Assembly (NCBI GenBank): GCA_023653785.1
Contig: JAMKCH010084882.1
Span: 18,244 to 82,243, forward strand
Length of the DNA: 64,000 nt
Origin: Ophioderma brevispina
Lineage: Eukaryota > Echinodermata > Ophiuroidea > Amphilepidida > Ophiodermatidae
Direction of reading: 5' to 3'
Under the pieces are notes generated by a model that worked only from the letters and a program-made list of their open reading frames with translations, had not been told where the DNA came from and did no database searches. Positions 35,786-49,257 of this stretch are shown here, piece after piece; position 1 is the stretch's first letter, and each line of letters begins with the position of its first letter. The translations under genes were made by a program, and so were the position numbers.

Positions 35786-38141
35786 GGAAAACAGAAAGTG
35801 GCAGAATCAAAGAGATTATTATTAATTACTAACCAAAAGAGACATGTTTTTAAAATGTACCTGACCATGATCATTGAAGGTGAATGAACCGATCATGGTC
35901 TGATTTTTCATACTTGATTTTTTAACCTCACGTACAACATTATAAAAAATCAGATAACAAATTTGGGTTGAATCGGCGCAGAAGCACATAAAATGTACTA
36001 AATTGGCACAAACAGCGGTGTGTCAATAAATGTGGTAGAACCACATTTGGGAGAACGTTTTTTTTATTCATAACATTCAAAGCTATGAAAAGGAAACATT
36101 CCCTGAGCCTAAAACTTTTACTATTACTGGGTAATGAGAAATGTCTTTCTTCAGATACCAAATCTCAATTTTGAGGCAGTAAAATGGGGGGGGGGGCGAG
36201 GTAGTGTCCAATCGTGTCACCCCCTTAATAACCATTCGTTACATAACAAAATGCAGCCCGTGGTCAGCGACGCGATTCCCACGAGCCTGAATCCTTTCAG
36301 AGAATTCTATTCCGCAAGTTGATCTGTAATTGATATGAGCCCGTTACAACACAGCTGTACTTTAAGAGGCAAAATCATGAGATCCAGGATCGAACAATGC
36401 AGTGCTGAAAACGGTGAACAAAAACCTCTAAATTCACTATGATATTATCTTGAAGTACAAATATCAAGAAAAACATAACGAAATGCAAATCAAAAACATA
36501 AAAGGCGATGGAAGCCTCTTCATGAGATTTCTCGATTGCTAGCAATCAGGTAGATGTTCTTAAGAAAACGTTGGAATGTATTCTCATATACCATATAATA
36601 TAGACTCATTTCAATCGTCCATACTTACACTCTCTAATGATCTCTTTTCGAGAAAATGAGAGACGAGATATTTCTTTGTATTTTTGTACTTATGAAAGAT
36701 GACAAAGTGGCAGCTTATAATATAATAGATGTAAGAGAAGTGCTTTTTTCTCTCTACAGCTTACTGAAAGCGCTATTATTTTAGCTGCAATTTTAAAATA
36801 ATAAAATAAGAAAACATTAAAAAAAGGAAAAAAAATAAAAATGTTTAGTTTTTCAAAAGGGTCTTGAATATGTCAGTGAGAATTGTCATCGTGATATTTT
36901 AAACCCTCGAAAAGATTCGAAAGATATAGCCTATTATTGTAGAAACAATGCAAAACCTAGATAAGTTTCAGATGGGGAAATGTTTGAACAAAGTCTAAAG
37001 TGTATTGAACATGACCCAATTCCAAAGTATAATAGAATACCCTATTTCCGCTGTACTGACTAAAACCACAATTTTAGTAATGGATCTCGTTTCCGTCTCG
37101 TGTGAACTTAAACTATAAAAAGGGACATTCAAACTTTGAAAATCGGGGCATTCTTCAAAAAATATATAAAAAGTAAAAAAAATAAAAAAAATGTTTATAG
37201 TTTTTTTCTTATTCTTAATATAAGGTTGCGCAAAACATATAACAATTGATTTTGTACATTATTTCAATGAGGGGGGGGGCATTTTTATGGTTGTTGCAGC
37301 AGGAGTTTTCAAAAAGATTCTCTCTGCGTTTATTGTTGGACTCTCGAAAGCGGTTTGTGATAATCGTAGTTTCCTGGTGACCGCCATATTAAATGATGGA
37401 TTTTTTTCTTCTTTATTTCAAGGTACTAGTGACACCCCTGCTTGATTTCTGTGTACGTATGATATCCTTGGCCCTGTCAATTTGATGGCCTTCGTAGCAA
37501 AAGCAATTGATCAGAAGTTGTTTTCAAAGGTACGATGTAAACCAATAAACAAACAACAAACAAACGAATAAACTATAAACCACGGTCCAAACCCAAGATT
37601 AAAAAACAAACCAAACAAAAAACAAATTGCAAATCTACTGTAGGTTGAATATACTCCAAATGTTATAGTACAAAATCAATTGGTGTCTAAAAGGTTTTAG
37701 AAAACCTCCATCACAAAAGTTCAAGCGTTTTGTGCTGATACATTGGTTCTTTGGGAAAATTACCAATGCAATTTTTCTTAACGCTTTTATCTTCTGAACT
37801 CTTCAAGTTATGTTTATTTTTCTGTTAGTGTGACCTTTATTTCACCGATCAATCACGTTACTACACAGATAAAGCGGTTGCACTAAAAATTCAAAACTGT
37901 TTTATCTAAGAAATTAAGCATAGTTTTCGTGTTTTAATATTACATATATAATTAATATATATACAAGAGAAGTAATCACAAATGTGCCCAATGATATTTT
38001 TCCAATCCTGTTTGAGATTGTATTAAAACATAACATTGCCAGATAATTTTTTTATCATCATTTTGAAGTCACTTCGTCCATTACTTTTGACTATATTGGG
38101 GTGAAGCTGAAATGGAAAAAAGATGATTAACTTATTGTCCC
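35786..38141. other. No gene recognised
   Basis: Strongly AT-rich with A/T runs (36780-36840, 37140-37200), G runs near 36186 and 37270, and a short CAAA tract near 37550. No recognised gene. Confidence 0.5.
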
Positions 38142-38446
38142 GTATTCTGAAAAGGAGACTAACTTTATAACTGGGTTAACCAGGGCTAGTCCCCTACATG
38201 AGAGGACTTTTTTCTTTCAAAATGCTGTGAAAGTTAATGTAGGGATGAAGAAAATTCCTTATTGATGGGCCGGAACGACCATCCACAGTAATCATGAATT
38301 TTAATTGGTGCCATTAAAAATTAAAATTTTTTCTCACCCGTTACAAGCACATTTTTTTAGAGCATCTAGAAGGAAAAAGGTCCACTCTTGTAGGACTAAC
38401 CTGGTTTAAAACCCAGGACTAAGTTAGTCTCCCTTTTTCAGAATCC
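38142..38446. mobile_element. MITE-like element with 40-45 bp inverted termini
   Basis: The left end GTATTCTGAAAAGGAGACTA continues to ACTGGGTTAACCAGGG. The right end, reverse complemented, reads GATTCTGAAAAAGGGAGACT and continues to CTGGGTTTTAAACCAGG. The interior is about 220 bp with no coding capacity. The target duplication is not clear. Confidence 0.78.
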
Positions 38447-39848
38447 AGCATCTAGATGTTTATTCAGGTGATGTGCACTTGTTGAGCTGTAACCGTCATA
38501 TACACTTCTGTGCAGCGGCGTTTTTGTTGTTATCTATGTTTTCCCGTGCGTTATTTATCTACTCGAATCGGGTTTTCGAGAAGGCTATCGGGGTGTTATT
38601 TTTATACAGCTCTAGAGCTTTGTTATTTTTAATAACATGCACACTCGGAAGTCGGGGTCACAATTAAACACGCGGGTCACGGCAATGGTTCCAGAAATAC
38701 AATGTCCTGACATTAATATCGGGGCTGGCGCGATCTGTAATATAATACTGAGGGCAAACTTAAGATACAATTCCTATGGTGTCAAATTTTTTTCTATGCA
38801 ACCTAGTAATGTAGAAACATTGAGCGTTATGCTACCTGTAAATAACTTTAAAAAATTGATTGCTCTTTACATCAAACCATTTCCATAAATGGACATGACA
38901 CCAATTTATTATTTTTACACCAGAATATATGATATAATTCAGATATTTGATTTTGATACGTCATTTTAAATCTTGTATCAAGAACGTTTCAATTCCTATT
39001 GGGGGTAATTTCAAAAAGACAAAAATTAAAATCAAATAACAAAAACCTACTCCATGAACATTAAGATTTGACCAAACACTACACTGGTTAATATTAGGGT
39101 AAGCCCCCCCAAAAAAAAACAGTACTTAAGTCAGCTTCAACACCTCGTGGATCAAGCTGCAGAAGCTGCCCCATCCGCCCCCGCCATTTCCATTTTAAAT
39201 CAAATGCTGCTTCCACAAGTGTCGACATCACACAATACACATAAGCTACGTACATAATTTAGAAGAAATATACTATAACGTGACGGTCCCCAATCTGAAA
39301 TTGGGGTTATTTTGTTTTTCTTCAATCTTCAAACCCTATGCAATTGCACACAAATGGCTAAATAATGGATAAAATAAATAAAAAAATAAATGTAGTGGTA
39401 AAACACTGATAACTCCTGTAATTTCTGCACGAAATAATCAATATGTTCAAGTATGAATAGGGTTAATAGTCTTATTCCGATAGGCTTGGTTGATTTATTT
39501 CATCAAACTTTTAACTCCAAGGATAAACTCAAATACATGAATATATTTGCTTCGTATTTAGCAAAGCACTAATCAATTAAACGATTGGCAAGTTATAGCC
39601 TTAAATCTTAATAGCTTTAGTCACTCGAGGGTAATGGCCAGAGCCACTCAAACCCCTTTGGAATTCTGGGTAACGCTCGTCAATAGACGGTGGCAAGGAC
39701 AAAGTGTTTTTAAATAGGTTAAATTTAAATTGCGAAAAATTATTTCTTTATCAATCCAATTTACATGTTTTAACCAAAAATATTTTTTTTTTTAAAAATG
39801 TTATTTTTTATATTATACTCAAGTGTATGCTATATAATCAATGTGCTA
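38447..39848. other. No gene recognised
   Basis: AT-rich with an A9 run near 39110. Frames 38473-38667 and 38637-38888 are unrecognised. Confidence 0.5.
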
Positions 39849-39977
39849 TGGTGGCGTTCGTAAAAATAACCAGCTTGAGCGCTTGACATGGTTACATCGG
39901 TCTCCTCCGCGGCCTACGGCCGCTCGACCGATTTAACCAAGTCAAGCGCTCAAGCTGTATTTTCACGAACGCCATTT
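39849..39977. repeat. Near-perfect long hairpin, about 52 bp arms
   Basis: The left arm contains GGCGTTCGTAAAAATA, CAGCTTGAGCGCTTGAC, ATGGTTACATCGGTC. The right arm (39926-39977) is its reverse complement, with a two-base gap and about four to five changes. The loop of about 24 bases is GC-rich (CCGCGGCCTACGGCCGC, itself palindromic). A small palindromic transposon is the simplest reading. If transcribed, it would fold like a long pre-miRNA or siRNA precursor. Confidence 0.88.
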
Positions 39978-41720
39978 AGCTCATGATTAGTTCTTATTTA
40001 GCTATATCAATTCTTATTAATGGGGGCCGGGAAAATTGTTTTTCTCTCTCCTATCTCTCGGTTCAATAATTTGAATTCTCCTCAATTTCTATCTGGTTAT
40101 CTTTGCATATGATCACTTGTATTCACAAATTAGGAATAAAGGGTTGGCGTATCCTTTATAGGCGAATATTGTGCCCGAGGTCGGAAAACTAATATGGACT
40201 AGGCGTCGCGCAGCCCGAGTCCATATTTTATTTTTTTCCAGGCCGAGGATACCATTATGAGCCCTAAAATATACTGCACCCTTTATTTTCTATTCTATTT
40301 ACCGAAACAGCGTGATATAAGGAGAAAATGCATTCGCGCCCAATTATTGCAGAATAATGTCCAGTAAACTGACCAATTAAAGCTGCATTTTCATAATGGG
40401 CAGCCAAGGTAAGAAATTTTATTGAATTTTAAATCTCTGCTTCTTTTCGATATGAACCCCCGCGGGAAGGTGGCGATAAATAACAACAAGCAGCAGCAAC
40501 ACCAAATGTATAGATCTGTGGGCACATCTCGAGCATTTTACAAAGGTGGCGCCATATTTTCGAAATAAATTTTCTAAAATTATAAAATGAGTACTTACTT
40601 GCGTGTGTTCTCTTTCCTCACCGTTTAACGTGGTGTATGTGCACATTTTCTTTGAAAATTAAATGTATGTGGTTTGTCTCATTTTTCCCTTGCATATCCA
40701 TGACGAACGGATGTACACTATGTTCATTGACTCCAGCACATAAGGTGCTCTTTATAAGTAAATCCGCCCGGAATGCAGAGGACAAAGCCTTTTCCATATT
40801 CTTTTTTTTACATCTTGATTGCAGAGCCATTGTTATGTCCATGAATTTGAAAATCTTTCCGTGAATCTTTTTCCTCTGCTCCCTTAGTACTTTGAAAATG
40901 AGTAGCATGATCCTTGTAAATTCTAGGATAGGCAGTCCAATGGAGTTGACACAATTGGAAATGTTTTCCCACCGCTTTTATTCATCAATGAAAATTTCCA
41001 CCTTTTTTTAATTTGGGAATTTTTTAAATTGTGGTGTTTTTTCAAATTTATTTGGTTTGTGTCTGTTTCCAGAAATCGCTTGAAATTTTTAATAGCCCAA
41101 TTGGTTGATATGAATCGCTGCATTCGAGCCCGGTGTGAAAGTGGATATGTCCCTGCCGGGAGCCATCGTCCGGGCTCCATAGACGACACGGAATAAGAAA
41201 GCGTGAAACTCACGTTGCGTGAAGAGACACTGAACAAGGTGTTCCCTATTCTTTAACCGTTGTAGTTGACCTAGAGTTCCCCGGTGGACTAAAAACTCTC
41301 TACCCCTGCATAGATGCTAAAATATCGTAACTACTCTCTTTTGATTTTTTTAATCTCCAAATTTTCAAAACAATAAACAGCAGCAATTCAAATATAAAGG
41401 GAATTACTAATTTGCATGAACTTTCATTATATGATCTTGCCTAAAAAGCGCTGTGATCCTCTCTTTCTTTAAAATAAATAAATAATATAACATTGTTTTA
41501 CTCCCCTTTGACATGAGTAAGAGATCAATATATCTGAAAAGATCCAGGAAAATGAGCTCGCATACTTGTCAGCTAAAATGTGGGATTGAGCCTCATGAGA
41601 AAACTCTCTGCCGTTGGGATAAAAAGAATCTAAATCATGTATTGCTCTAATTAGTGACATTGTTATATTGAAATTATGCGTGAAAAAGGATAATAAGAAA
41701 TATTTATTTTTAATGACTTA

Positions 41721-41752
<32 letters not shown>

Positions 41753-42153
41753 TTGCAAATTAAAGATATAAGTATAAAAAATGCCAAAATTGGGGGGAGT
41801 TGCCTGGATCAAGGAAACCTGACCCTGGCAAAGAATAAAATAGTATTAGGCAAGACAAGTATTACGAAAACAGAGAGTCAAATTACAGATTGGACAATGA
41901 TGGATTTTCTCAAGAGGGTTCGGTCTTGGAGCAGATTATGCTAAATATATGCAGCGGGCGTTCTGTCCAAAGTATTCCTCATCTCCTTACAGGAACTTTT
42001 AACTTTCAACAATGGATAAGATTTTGAGCGCCCGCCCTTGTATTATAGGTGATATAATCCTATATTCGAGTCAGAACCCGCAATCATCATCGTCAAAGTT
42101 CTGGTCCTGCAGCTCGTTCATTAAGGTGACCTGGTTCAGGGGTGAGGACGCCC
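39978..42153. other. No gene recognised; T27 run at 41721-41747
   Basis: No gene recognised. Frames of 96-104 codons on the reverse strand (40618-40908 and 40923-41237) have no known motif, and parts are open in several frames at once. A pure run of 27 T lies at 41721-41747. Confidence 0.5.
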
Positions 42154-42690
42154 GATGTTCGATACTAGAGGTAGGATTTTGGAGGTTGCCACGCGCTCCT
42201 GTGGAGCCTATGGAAAAAATCCCTAAATCGGCATTAATATGCCTGATGATTCCTCCAAAACCGCTGGATGAATTCATTCAATTTTACCCATACGGCAAGA
42301 AGACACATTTAAAGCTTTTGTCTGAGAACTTTTAGTTAGTAGAAGACATTTGGAGAAAAAACTCCACTTTGAAAATCATTTTCGCGACATTTCAAAAATC
42401 CCGAGACTGCTGAGAACGTTCATTTATATTCCAAATTAAGTCTCATTTCATGTATATGGGTCCCCCCCCCCCCCCCCCAACCCCCCCCCCTCCCCCCCCA
42501 TACACGCCTATGATCCACGAGGTCCGAGACGAACGTATCAAACGCACACGAGACTAAGGCGCTCATGCAACACAACCGTATACCCGACGTATTGACAGGA
42601 TCTGGCCTCATATAGCACCACATTTGCTCAAATTCCTTCAGACACCCCCCGTGATTTGTCATAGTTGATCGAATTTTTTCGTGAGAGTTA
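42154..42690. repeat. Dispersed repeat family A, copy 2, with C-runs
   Basis: Same family and orientation as 1238-1780. A C-rich tract (42462-42499, two long C runs) replaces the short GGGTCCTACC region of copy 1 and probably expanded after insertion. Confidence 0.8.
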
Positions 42691-44090
42691 ACTATAAGAT
42701 TCGTTAAAGGGTGCCTTTGCCAGTAAACCGTTTTCGCACATTATGACAGAAAAATGACCGTATTCATGGAAAACCGTTAAAACACATAGATCCATATACA
42801 TGTTTACTGGCATTTATATAGGTGCTATTTTCCGATGGATGCCAATAAATCCGACCTTCCCCCCTGACCTTGGATACCGGAGTCATTGTCTTTGTGTGGG
42901 TGGCATCGACATATTTGTTTAAAATGAACAAATCAAGATGCGTAATCTTAAGGGGGGTTTTGCAGCTCCAGCAGAAGATTAGTCAGAGAAAAAAGTTCAT
43001 CTGACCGTACAGTGGAGTATACACTCAATTTTTTTTGAGCCTGAAAATGATTATTAAGGGGGTAGGATAAGATCGACGGGTCCACCTGGAATTCTTGGCC
43101 GTTTGAGAATCCAAGATGGCGTCGCCAATAATGAGTTATTATGCGACCTTAATTATCAAAATATGGAGTTACTCGATATATATAGGATCCAATGAACAAC
43201 GTGTATGGCACTGTAACATTAAGTCATAATTAAAATTTCAAAATGGAAGCCAAATCCAATAATTTTAAAGAGTGCCAAGGTGCACCGGCAGATTCTAATC
43301 TACCACACCCTTATCTATCAAGTTCAGCAAAAAAGGTGTATATCAACTTGACGGTCAGGCCATAAACTTGGACCATATCTCTCCGGAATATAGATCTGGC
43401 AACACGTCATAGGGAATGGTACAATTAACTCGTGGTCAGATTAAAAACACATTGAGCGTTTGTGAAGTTGAAAAGCCCTACACGTATATAACAAACATGA
43501 CTCAGTCATGCCTCCTTGTATAGCCGACTCTGTTTTAAACATTTCTTACAACATTTGAGGATGTGATGCAGAGTCCGGTATGACAATAAAACACAAAGGA
43601 CGCTTCGTGTTTACTTAGCCGTTGACGCTACCGAACAAGGTTTACATTAATTTGAGATAAATTGCAGAACGCGCTTAGGTAGTGGGTAAATATGTTCCGG
43701 TAAAAGCATGATTCACTCTCGACACTTAAGCTCTAAAACGTTTCAAGGCAATTTACGTACGTTAAAGTGGGATGGACCTAACCTGGTCTTTTTTCATGTT
43801 TTTCCATCCCGGGCATAGAAGCTATAACCAAAAAAGTTAACGATTTTCAGTTAAGCTCGGTGCCAGCCGTTGGAGGAGTAGAAGTAAAGTGTGTGTTAAA
43901 CTTATTTGGAGAAGTTTTTGTCATAACATAAAGGTCCCGGCCTTATTCTCAACTAGTTAATGCGAAAAATATGAACTTTCTTCTGATACCTCAGAAGTTT
44001 GATGGAGTAAAGTAGGGGGACGCGAGTGCGATCGGGTCACTCACCTTTAAACTAAGGTGGAGTGAAATTTTTCAGGCATATAATAATATA
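42691..44090. other. No gene recognised
   Basis: Nothing recognisable on either strand. Confidence 0.5.
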
Positions 44091-44290
44091 AAATAGCAGA
44101 GATTTATATAGCGCCTTATTGCTATTGGCCTCTAAGCGTTTTCCCAAATGGTCGCTGATCACTGTGGACCAAACCTACCATAAACCATTAGCATCATTCA
44201 TTTCAAGGGATGCAGCTGATCGGGATCAGCGCTTTCCCTAATCGAGATAACCATCGCAGCCGGGATATCGCTTCCACATCCGGATGGGTA
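44085..44290 (-). repeat. Possible SINE/LINE 3' tail
   Basis: The reverse complement ends in CCATTTGGGAAAACGCTTAG, AATAAGGCGCTATATAAATC and an ATT-rich stretch, like the tails of the SINE copies in this window (AAAGCGCTATATAAA then ATTATT). The rest does not match them, so it may be another family sharing a LINE tail. Confidence 0.45.
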
Positions 44291-44353
44291 AATCCAGGCG
44301 TGCAGTTTTGGGGTGTATAATAATTTATAGTTGATGTTTGATATTAGGAGTGT

Positions 44354-44404
44354 ACGGCTCGCATGGCTACAGAGCGCGCATAGCTCTGTAGGCCATGGAG
44401 CGTA
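44354..44404. repeat. Hairpin, about 20 bp arms
   Basis: GGCTCGCATGGCTACAGAGC and GCTCTGTAGGCCATGGAGC pair with one bulge and one mismatch around a 7 base loop. Confidence 0.8.
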
Positions 44405-47400
44405 TGTTCAAGGGTATTATGTTTGATAGAGATACTTTTGCAGGGAAGTTTCTGGGTTTTGTGTCATTAAATACAAACCAATTAAAAAAAAAAAAAAAAA
44501 AAAACAAAACCAGTGCAATTCACCACCTGAAATCTGGAGTAAACACAAGTTGAGGGTGTCAAACTCGGAACCCAATGTTATTACATGCAAGGTAAGTTTT
44601 GGCTCCAAAGCACAAATTTTTGATCATGAGTAACACAATCACTACCATGAGATACCCAAGAATCTTAGGAAGAAACCCGATTACAAAATCAGTTAAACAG
44701 TTGCTATATTGGATCAGGAATGGATAGAGGTTAGAAGCATGCGGTCCTGCCCTTTGCGTTGGAGATGACCAGTCACCTGGTGATGGTGTCACCGAGGCAG
44801 TACTAGCTATCATTGAGGTTAAAAGTTTCAAATTCATGCGGACCTGACACTGCTACTAGTTACTGTTAATGGCTACCACTAAGGAGCATTATTTTGCAGT
44901 GATTTGATTTGAACATGTTGAAAAACAACTTAAGATTAGCTTACCCCGATGCTTAAGTATGTCATTGAAACGTTACAACACTAGGACCTTGAAATGATTG
45001 AAATAGTCTTATACGCCTTTAATGAATGAAAACTAGTCTTTACACAGAACCACTTGTATAGGTCTCAAATCTTGATCGCGTACGCTGTGACAACTGCGAT
45101 ACAGAATCTGTTGCTTTGCCGTATTAGTGTTATAAACGGTAACGAGATAAATAGTTTCGGTGTCACTGTTTGTACCAGGTCACGTGTCAGGTATCAGGTA
45201 TGCAGTTTGCTCTTCGGGGCGACCGATATATATAGAAATCCGACTATGTTAAATCAAGGTTGTACATGACCTCTGCCCAAAGTGCTATTATTTTTTCCGA
45301 AAAGACACCGTTTATTAAGTCTAAACAGTACAAAATTACCTTTTCACTACTGATTCAAAAACCGACGTACGATGACGATAATCGGGTTGTTTTTTTTTCA
45401 ATGTAGGGATATGTACGTCATTTACCTGAATGGGTCCCGAATGCAACATTAATAAACCAAATCAATGCAGTCGACGTAATAAAATTATTTTTTCCAAAAA
45501 TTGGCTGTTCATTCCATAATAAAATTCCTTTTTAAGATTCAAATCTGTATATTTTCTTTAATCAATTAATATTCAATTGTCACCGCATGAATGTGAAAAA
45601 GATGGGTTCATAAGTCTACAACTGAAAACAAAGTCACGGTAAATACCCTTACCTGGACTGTATGAGCAGACGGTCCAACGTTGTAGTTTTAGCAGGCTAC
45701 AGACACCATTGCGGCGCGGATGCGGGGGTTATGCGTCGAGACAACCAAGCGGTTAATTTCTTGGCCACGGGAAATTACAAGATAGTGAAATCTCCAGGGA
45801 TGAACCGCAACGCCTATACGCAATGGATGAGCCCTACACTGGAGTCGAGCGCTTACCTTGATGAAGCTATCTTTATGGGTTAAAATGAGGCTTCGAAGTG
45901 AGTGAAAAATAGGTAAATGGTAGATACGTGAGAATTTGATACAGTTAATGAGCAAATAGACAAAACACGTCGTAAAATGCCCCCCCCCCAAACTGCCGAC
46001 AATGAATATTTTAAATGTAATTTTAATCTTACTTTAAAACAAGGTTGGCTCATTTTTTTTGGAAAAACTGGGGGGGGGGAGGAAATATTTTAAAGATATT
46101 TTCCCCTAGCCCCCCGTGTGCCACCATGTCAATACTACGTAACCGTATCAAGAGGTCATTGACAAACGTGGGTTGATACACAACATTACTGAGCAGTACT
46201 CAACTTTAAGTTAATAGTTAAGTCAAATCAACTGAAATAAATGATATCACCTTTGTGAATTTGAAAATCTATTTTTGCTTTGATCTTCCGACGAGTTAGC
46301 CGTCAAGAAACGGACACCTCTAATTTATCAAATAGTTATCTAACAAACCATAGAAAAATTTTTATAGTCGTGACTTTAACAACATTCAAAAAGAAATAGG
46401 AGCGGTTGTGTAGGGGTACTTAAGCGGCAGTGGCACATTTCACATAATATAAATTTCTTAAAATTTGCTGACAAGGATAGTCTAGGGCCATTGGAGAATA
46501 CAAATTTTCTACACATAAAAAACATACTTCAAAACAGATAAAATTAATAAAAGGCCAAAACACCAGGTCATCTGTAGGCTTTATAGTGTCTTTAATTTCA
46601 ATCAACAAATGTGTCTAATTACAGAATATCATAGACTCGAATTCATTGTATTAAAAACTATAAATGTCAACAGACCGGTGAAAACAGGGTGGATGCAATG
46701 GAAATCAACTCTGGCATGTGTTTCATGCGTAAACGCCAATCCGTGCTCTGCTGACTTAATGACTCCGGAGTCATTAATTGTAAAATTGTCTGGTACCCAT
46801 AAGGGCGCCTGATTTGGCCTTAATCATTTCAGCTGAGGGCCACTGTATATAAATGCTTAAACCATGCAAATGTCAATTTGAACAAAAATCTTGAGTGCGC
46901 ACTATTTTTCAAATGTGCAATGTCTCTTTAGGTATGTTGTTGTGTTTATTCACAAACGGTATTGCAAGATAGGAAATTTGCGAGCCGGTTTGGCGTTGTA
47001 ATCTAGCGTTTAGTTCAAAGTTTCTTGAATGTGAGTTAAGGTGACATTTTTTATTTTGTATACAACTGGAAATGCTTCTCTAGCCATTCTCCAGCCCTTG
47101 GGGGTATGAAGCCAATTTCTGAGAAAGGTGGGGGTTAGTGTGTCTATTTTTTTCTCAAATTTGATATATTTATTCGTGCTCGGTAAGGTATGCGCAGGTA
47201 TGGAATGTAAGATGTCCAGGTATGCAAATTTTACTCATCTGGATGGAACCCACTGTCACTGTAATCCAGAATAGCGTTATACATTTCAGGAGGTTTATCC
47301 AGCTTTCTAGGATTTTTCCCAATAACAATATTGAGTTTGGTTTTATCTATCTTAAAATATGATTACTGACAATAGACAATATTTCGGCCACTGTGATGGT

Positions 47401-47780
47401 TAAGTATGGGTCCCATCTTGTCAACTAAGAATATTAGGTATATACCCAGCAGGTGTTAATGAGGTTAAAATTCGGACGCTAAGAGGTTAAGATTACACTG
47501 GCACATTGAAAAGTAGTGCGCCTTCTAGATTTTTAATAAATATTATGTTTTTGCAATGTTTGAAAGCTTTTATACACATAGCCCTCACCTGAAAATTAAG
47601 CCCATATATCGGGCTTATGGGTAAACAGAAAACGATTTGTACTTTATGTCGCCGGCGGACATTAATTCAACAGACGCGCGGGAAATGGCGTGTAACACAA
47701 GAAAACCAACGCGAGAGGTGATTCGACGGCTGACCTTGTTTGACCGGTCAGTGACCCTTGGGGTACAGATACAACGGTGA
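44405..47780. other. No gene confidently recognised
   Basis: Contains an A21 run (44484-44504). Two frames look more protein-like than the background. The first is 44559-44837 (- strand), 92 codons with a hydrophobic segment about residues 50-75. The second is 45662-45883 (+ strand), 73 codons in a GC-richer patch. Neither matches a family I know. C and G runs lie at 45981-45989 and 46070-46079. Confidence 0.4.
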
Positions 47781-47788
47781 CGGTCACA

Positions 47789-47928
47789 CAGGCTAGGAGA
47801 GAGGCAGGAGGAAGGAGAAGGAGGGGGAAAGTGAAAAAAATGCAAAAGGAGGGAGGATGGGGAAGGGGAAGGGGAGGAAAAAAGGGGAAAGAAAAAAAAA
47901 AAAACTAAAAAAAAAAACAAACAAACAA
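47789..47928. repeat. Homopurine tract
   Basis: About 140 bases almost entirely A and G on the plus strand (AGGAGAAGGAGGGGGAAAG-type), leading into A runs and CAAA repeats and then directly into the C tract. Confidence 0.9.
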
Positions 47929-47950
47929 CCCCCCCCCCCCCCCCCCCCCC

Positions 47951-48016
<66 letters not shown>
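47929..48016. repeat. 88-base C tract
   Basis: All C except one A at 47951. Length in the assembly may be unreliable. It abuts the left end of the large duplication. Confidence 0.95.
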
Positions 48017-48018
<2 letters not shown>

Positions 48019-48420
48019 CACGATGCCATCCATTTATATGTACAAAAAAAACAAATCAAAAATTAAAAATCCTAAAAAATCAGAGATCACTCGGCCCTCC
48101 CTGGACCCTTGAACATCAGTCCTTATACCCGCTGAACACTTTTTACCCCCAAGTGGCCACCCCATACGCCCTCATACGAACCAACTTATCAACGGATGGA
48201 CAAAATTCAAAAATACACGTCGAAATACCCCACAGACCACGCGTACGCGGTAGTTTTTGACAACCACCCATGCTCCAGGAGAGGTCTCCCCACTAACCTC
48301 AAAGGGAAGCTATATTGTTTCTTTTTTATGACAATTTTAAAGAGGCAGTAGCGAGATTCGAACCCTGAGACCACTGATTACGGGAACAGCTACCAACCCA
48401 AGAACGGCGAGGATTTGTAT
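48017..48420 (-). repeat. tRNA-like SINE candidate in copy 1
   Basis: The reverse complement of 48345-48415 has TTGGTAGCTGTTCCCG (A-box-like) and CAGGGTTCGAATCTCGC (B box). It is followed by about 330 bp shared with copy 2. It does not fold as an intact tRNA, so a SINE head is more likely than a tRNA gene. Confidence 0.6.
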
Positions 48421-48932
48421 GTCAAGATTGCCAGTTATCAATTTGATAACATTTACTATGCTCCAGGAGCATGTGTGGGGTCAAAAACCTCACACTTGCC
48501 AAAAGGTATAACTCAGGCTCAATGCAACACTGCATACTCTCCGTTGAATCTTTTCATTGTCACCGTTGCAGAAATTGCGTGACGGCACGCATTTCAGGAT
48601 CACGTTATTTTCGGCGTAACATTGTCCAAATACTAATCACTGTGTGAAATAGCGAAAGCTCAAATCAAAGTGCCTTCTGTAGAAAATCACAAGTATTTTT
48701 GGTTTATATAATTCCGGATCTGGATTTCATATGGCAGCACTTTGTTATACATAACAAATAGTTAATTTTGACGATGTTTAATTAAGTGTACAACCCAAAG
48801 TTGTTGAGAAATATCCCGAGTCAGTTTATTTAGAATAAGTCGTTCTGAGACTCGGGGACCGTTCAATGTGTTTACATGGATATCAGTGAAATCTTCCGAT
48901 TTTTGAAATCCGCCAGATCTGTTCTTACCAGA

Positions 48933-49014
48933 TCCCTAACCCTAGGGATAAAAACCTTATCCTATAACTATTACCCCTAACCCTAACGCTGAATTCTAAC
49001 CCTAACCCTAAATC
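48933..49014. repeat. Telomere-like CCCTAA repeats, copy 1
   Basis: Short clusters of CCCTAACCCTA separated by degenerate sequence, matching the animal telomere unit TTAGGG on the other strand. Also present at 55102-55188. Confidence 0.85.
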
Positions 49015-49257
49015 CAGATATTAGTTAATTTCAAAATTGGACCAGGTAAAACAATTGTATTGCTAATGGTACCAACTGATTGTGACCGCTTGAGATCAAG
49101 AACGGCTTCTGCGATTCTAGAGCACATTTTATGTGGTCGGCCATAAAAACCCATTGTAATATTGTGCCGAGAGAACCAACTGGACTTCTGAATGTCAACA
49201 TGTGACATCATAGCTCACCTCATGCTATTGTCGTCCATGTACTATAGTATATACATA

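Noticed and set aside
47857..48066. Open frames encoding poly-Pro (+) or poly-Gly (-)
   Set aside because: They are translations of the C tract and carry no information.
48345..48415. tRNA gene on the reverse strand
   Set aside because: B box only, without a pairing acceptor stem; duplicated with a SINE-like body.
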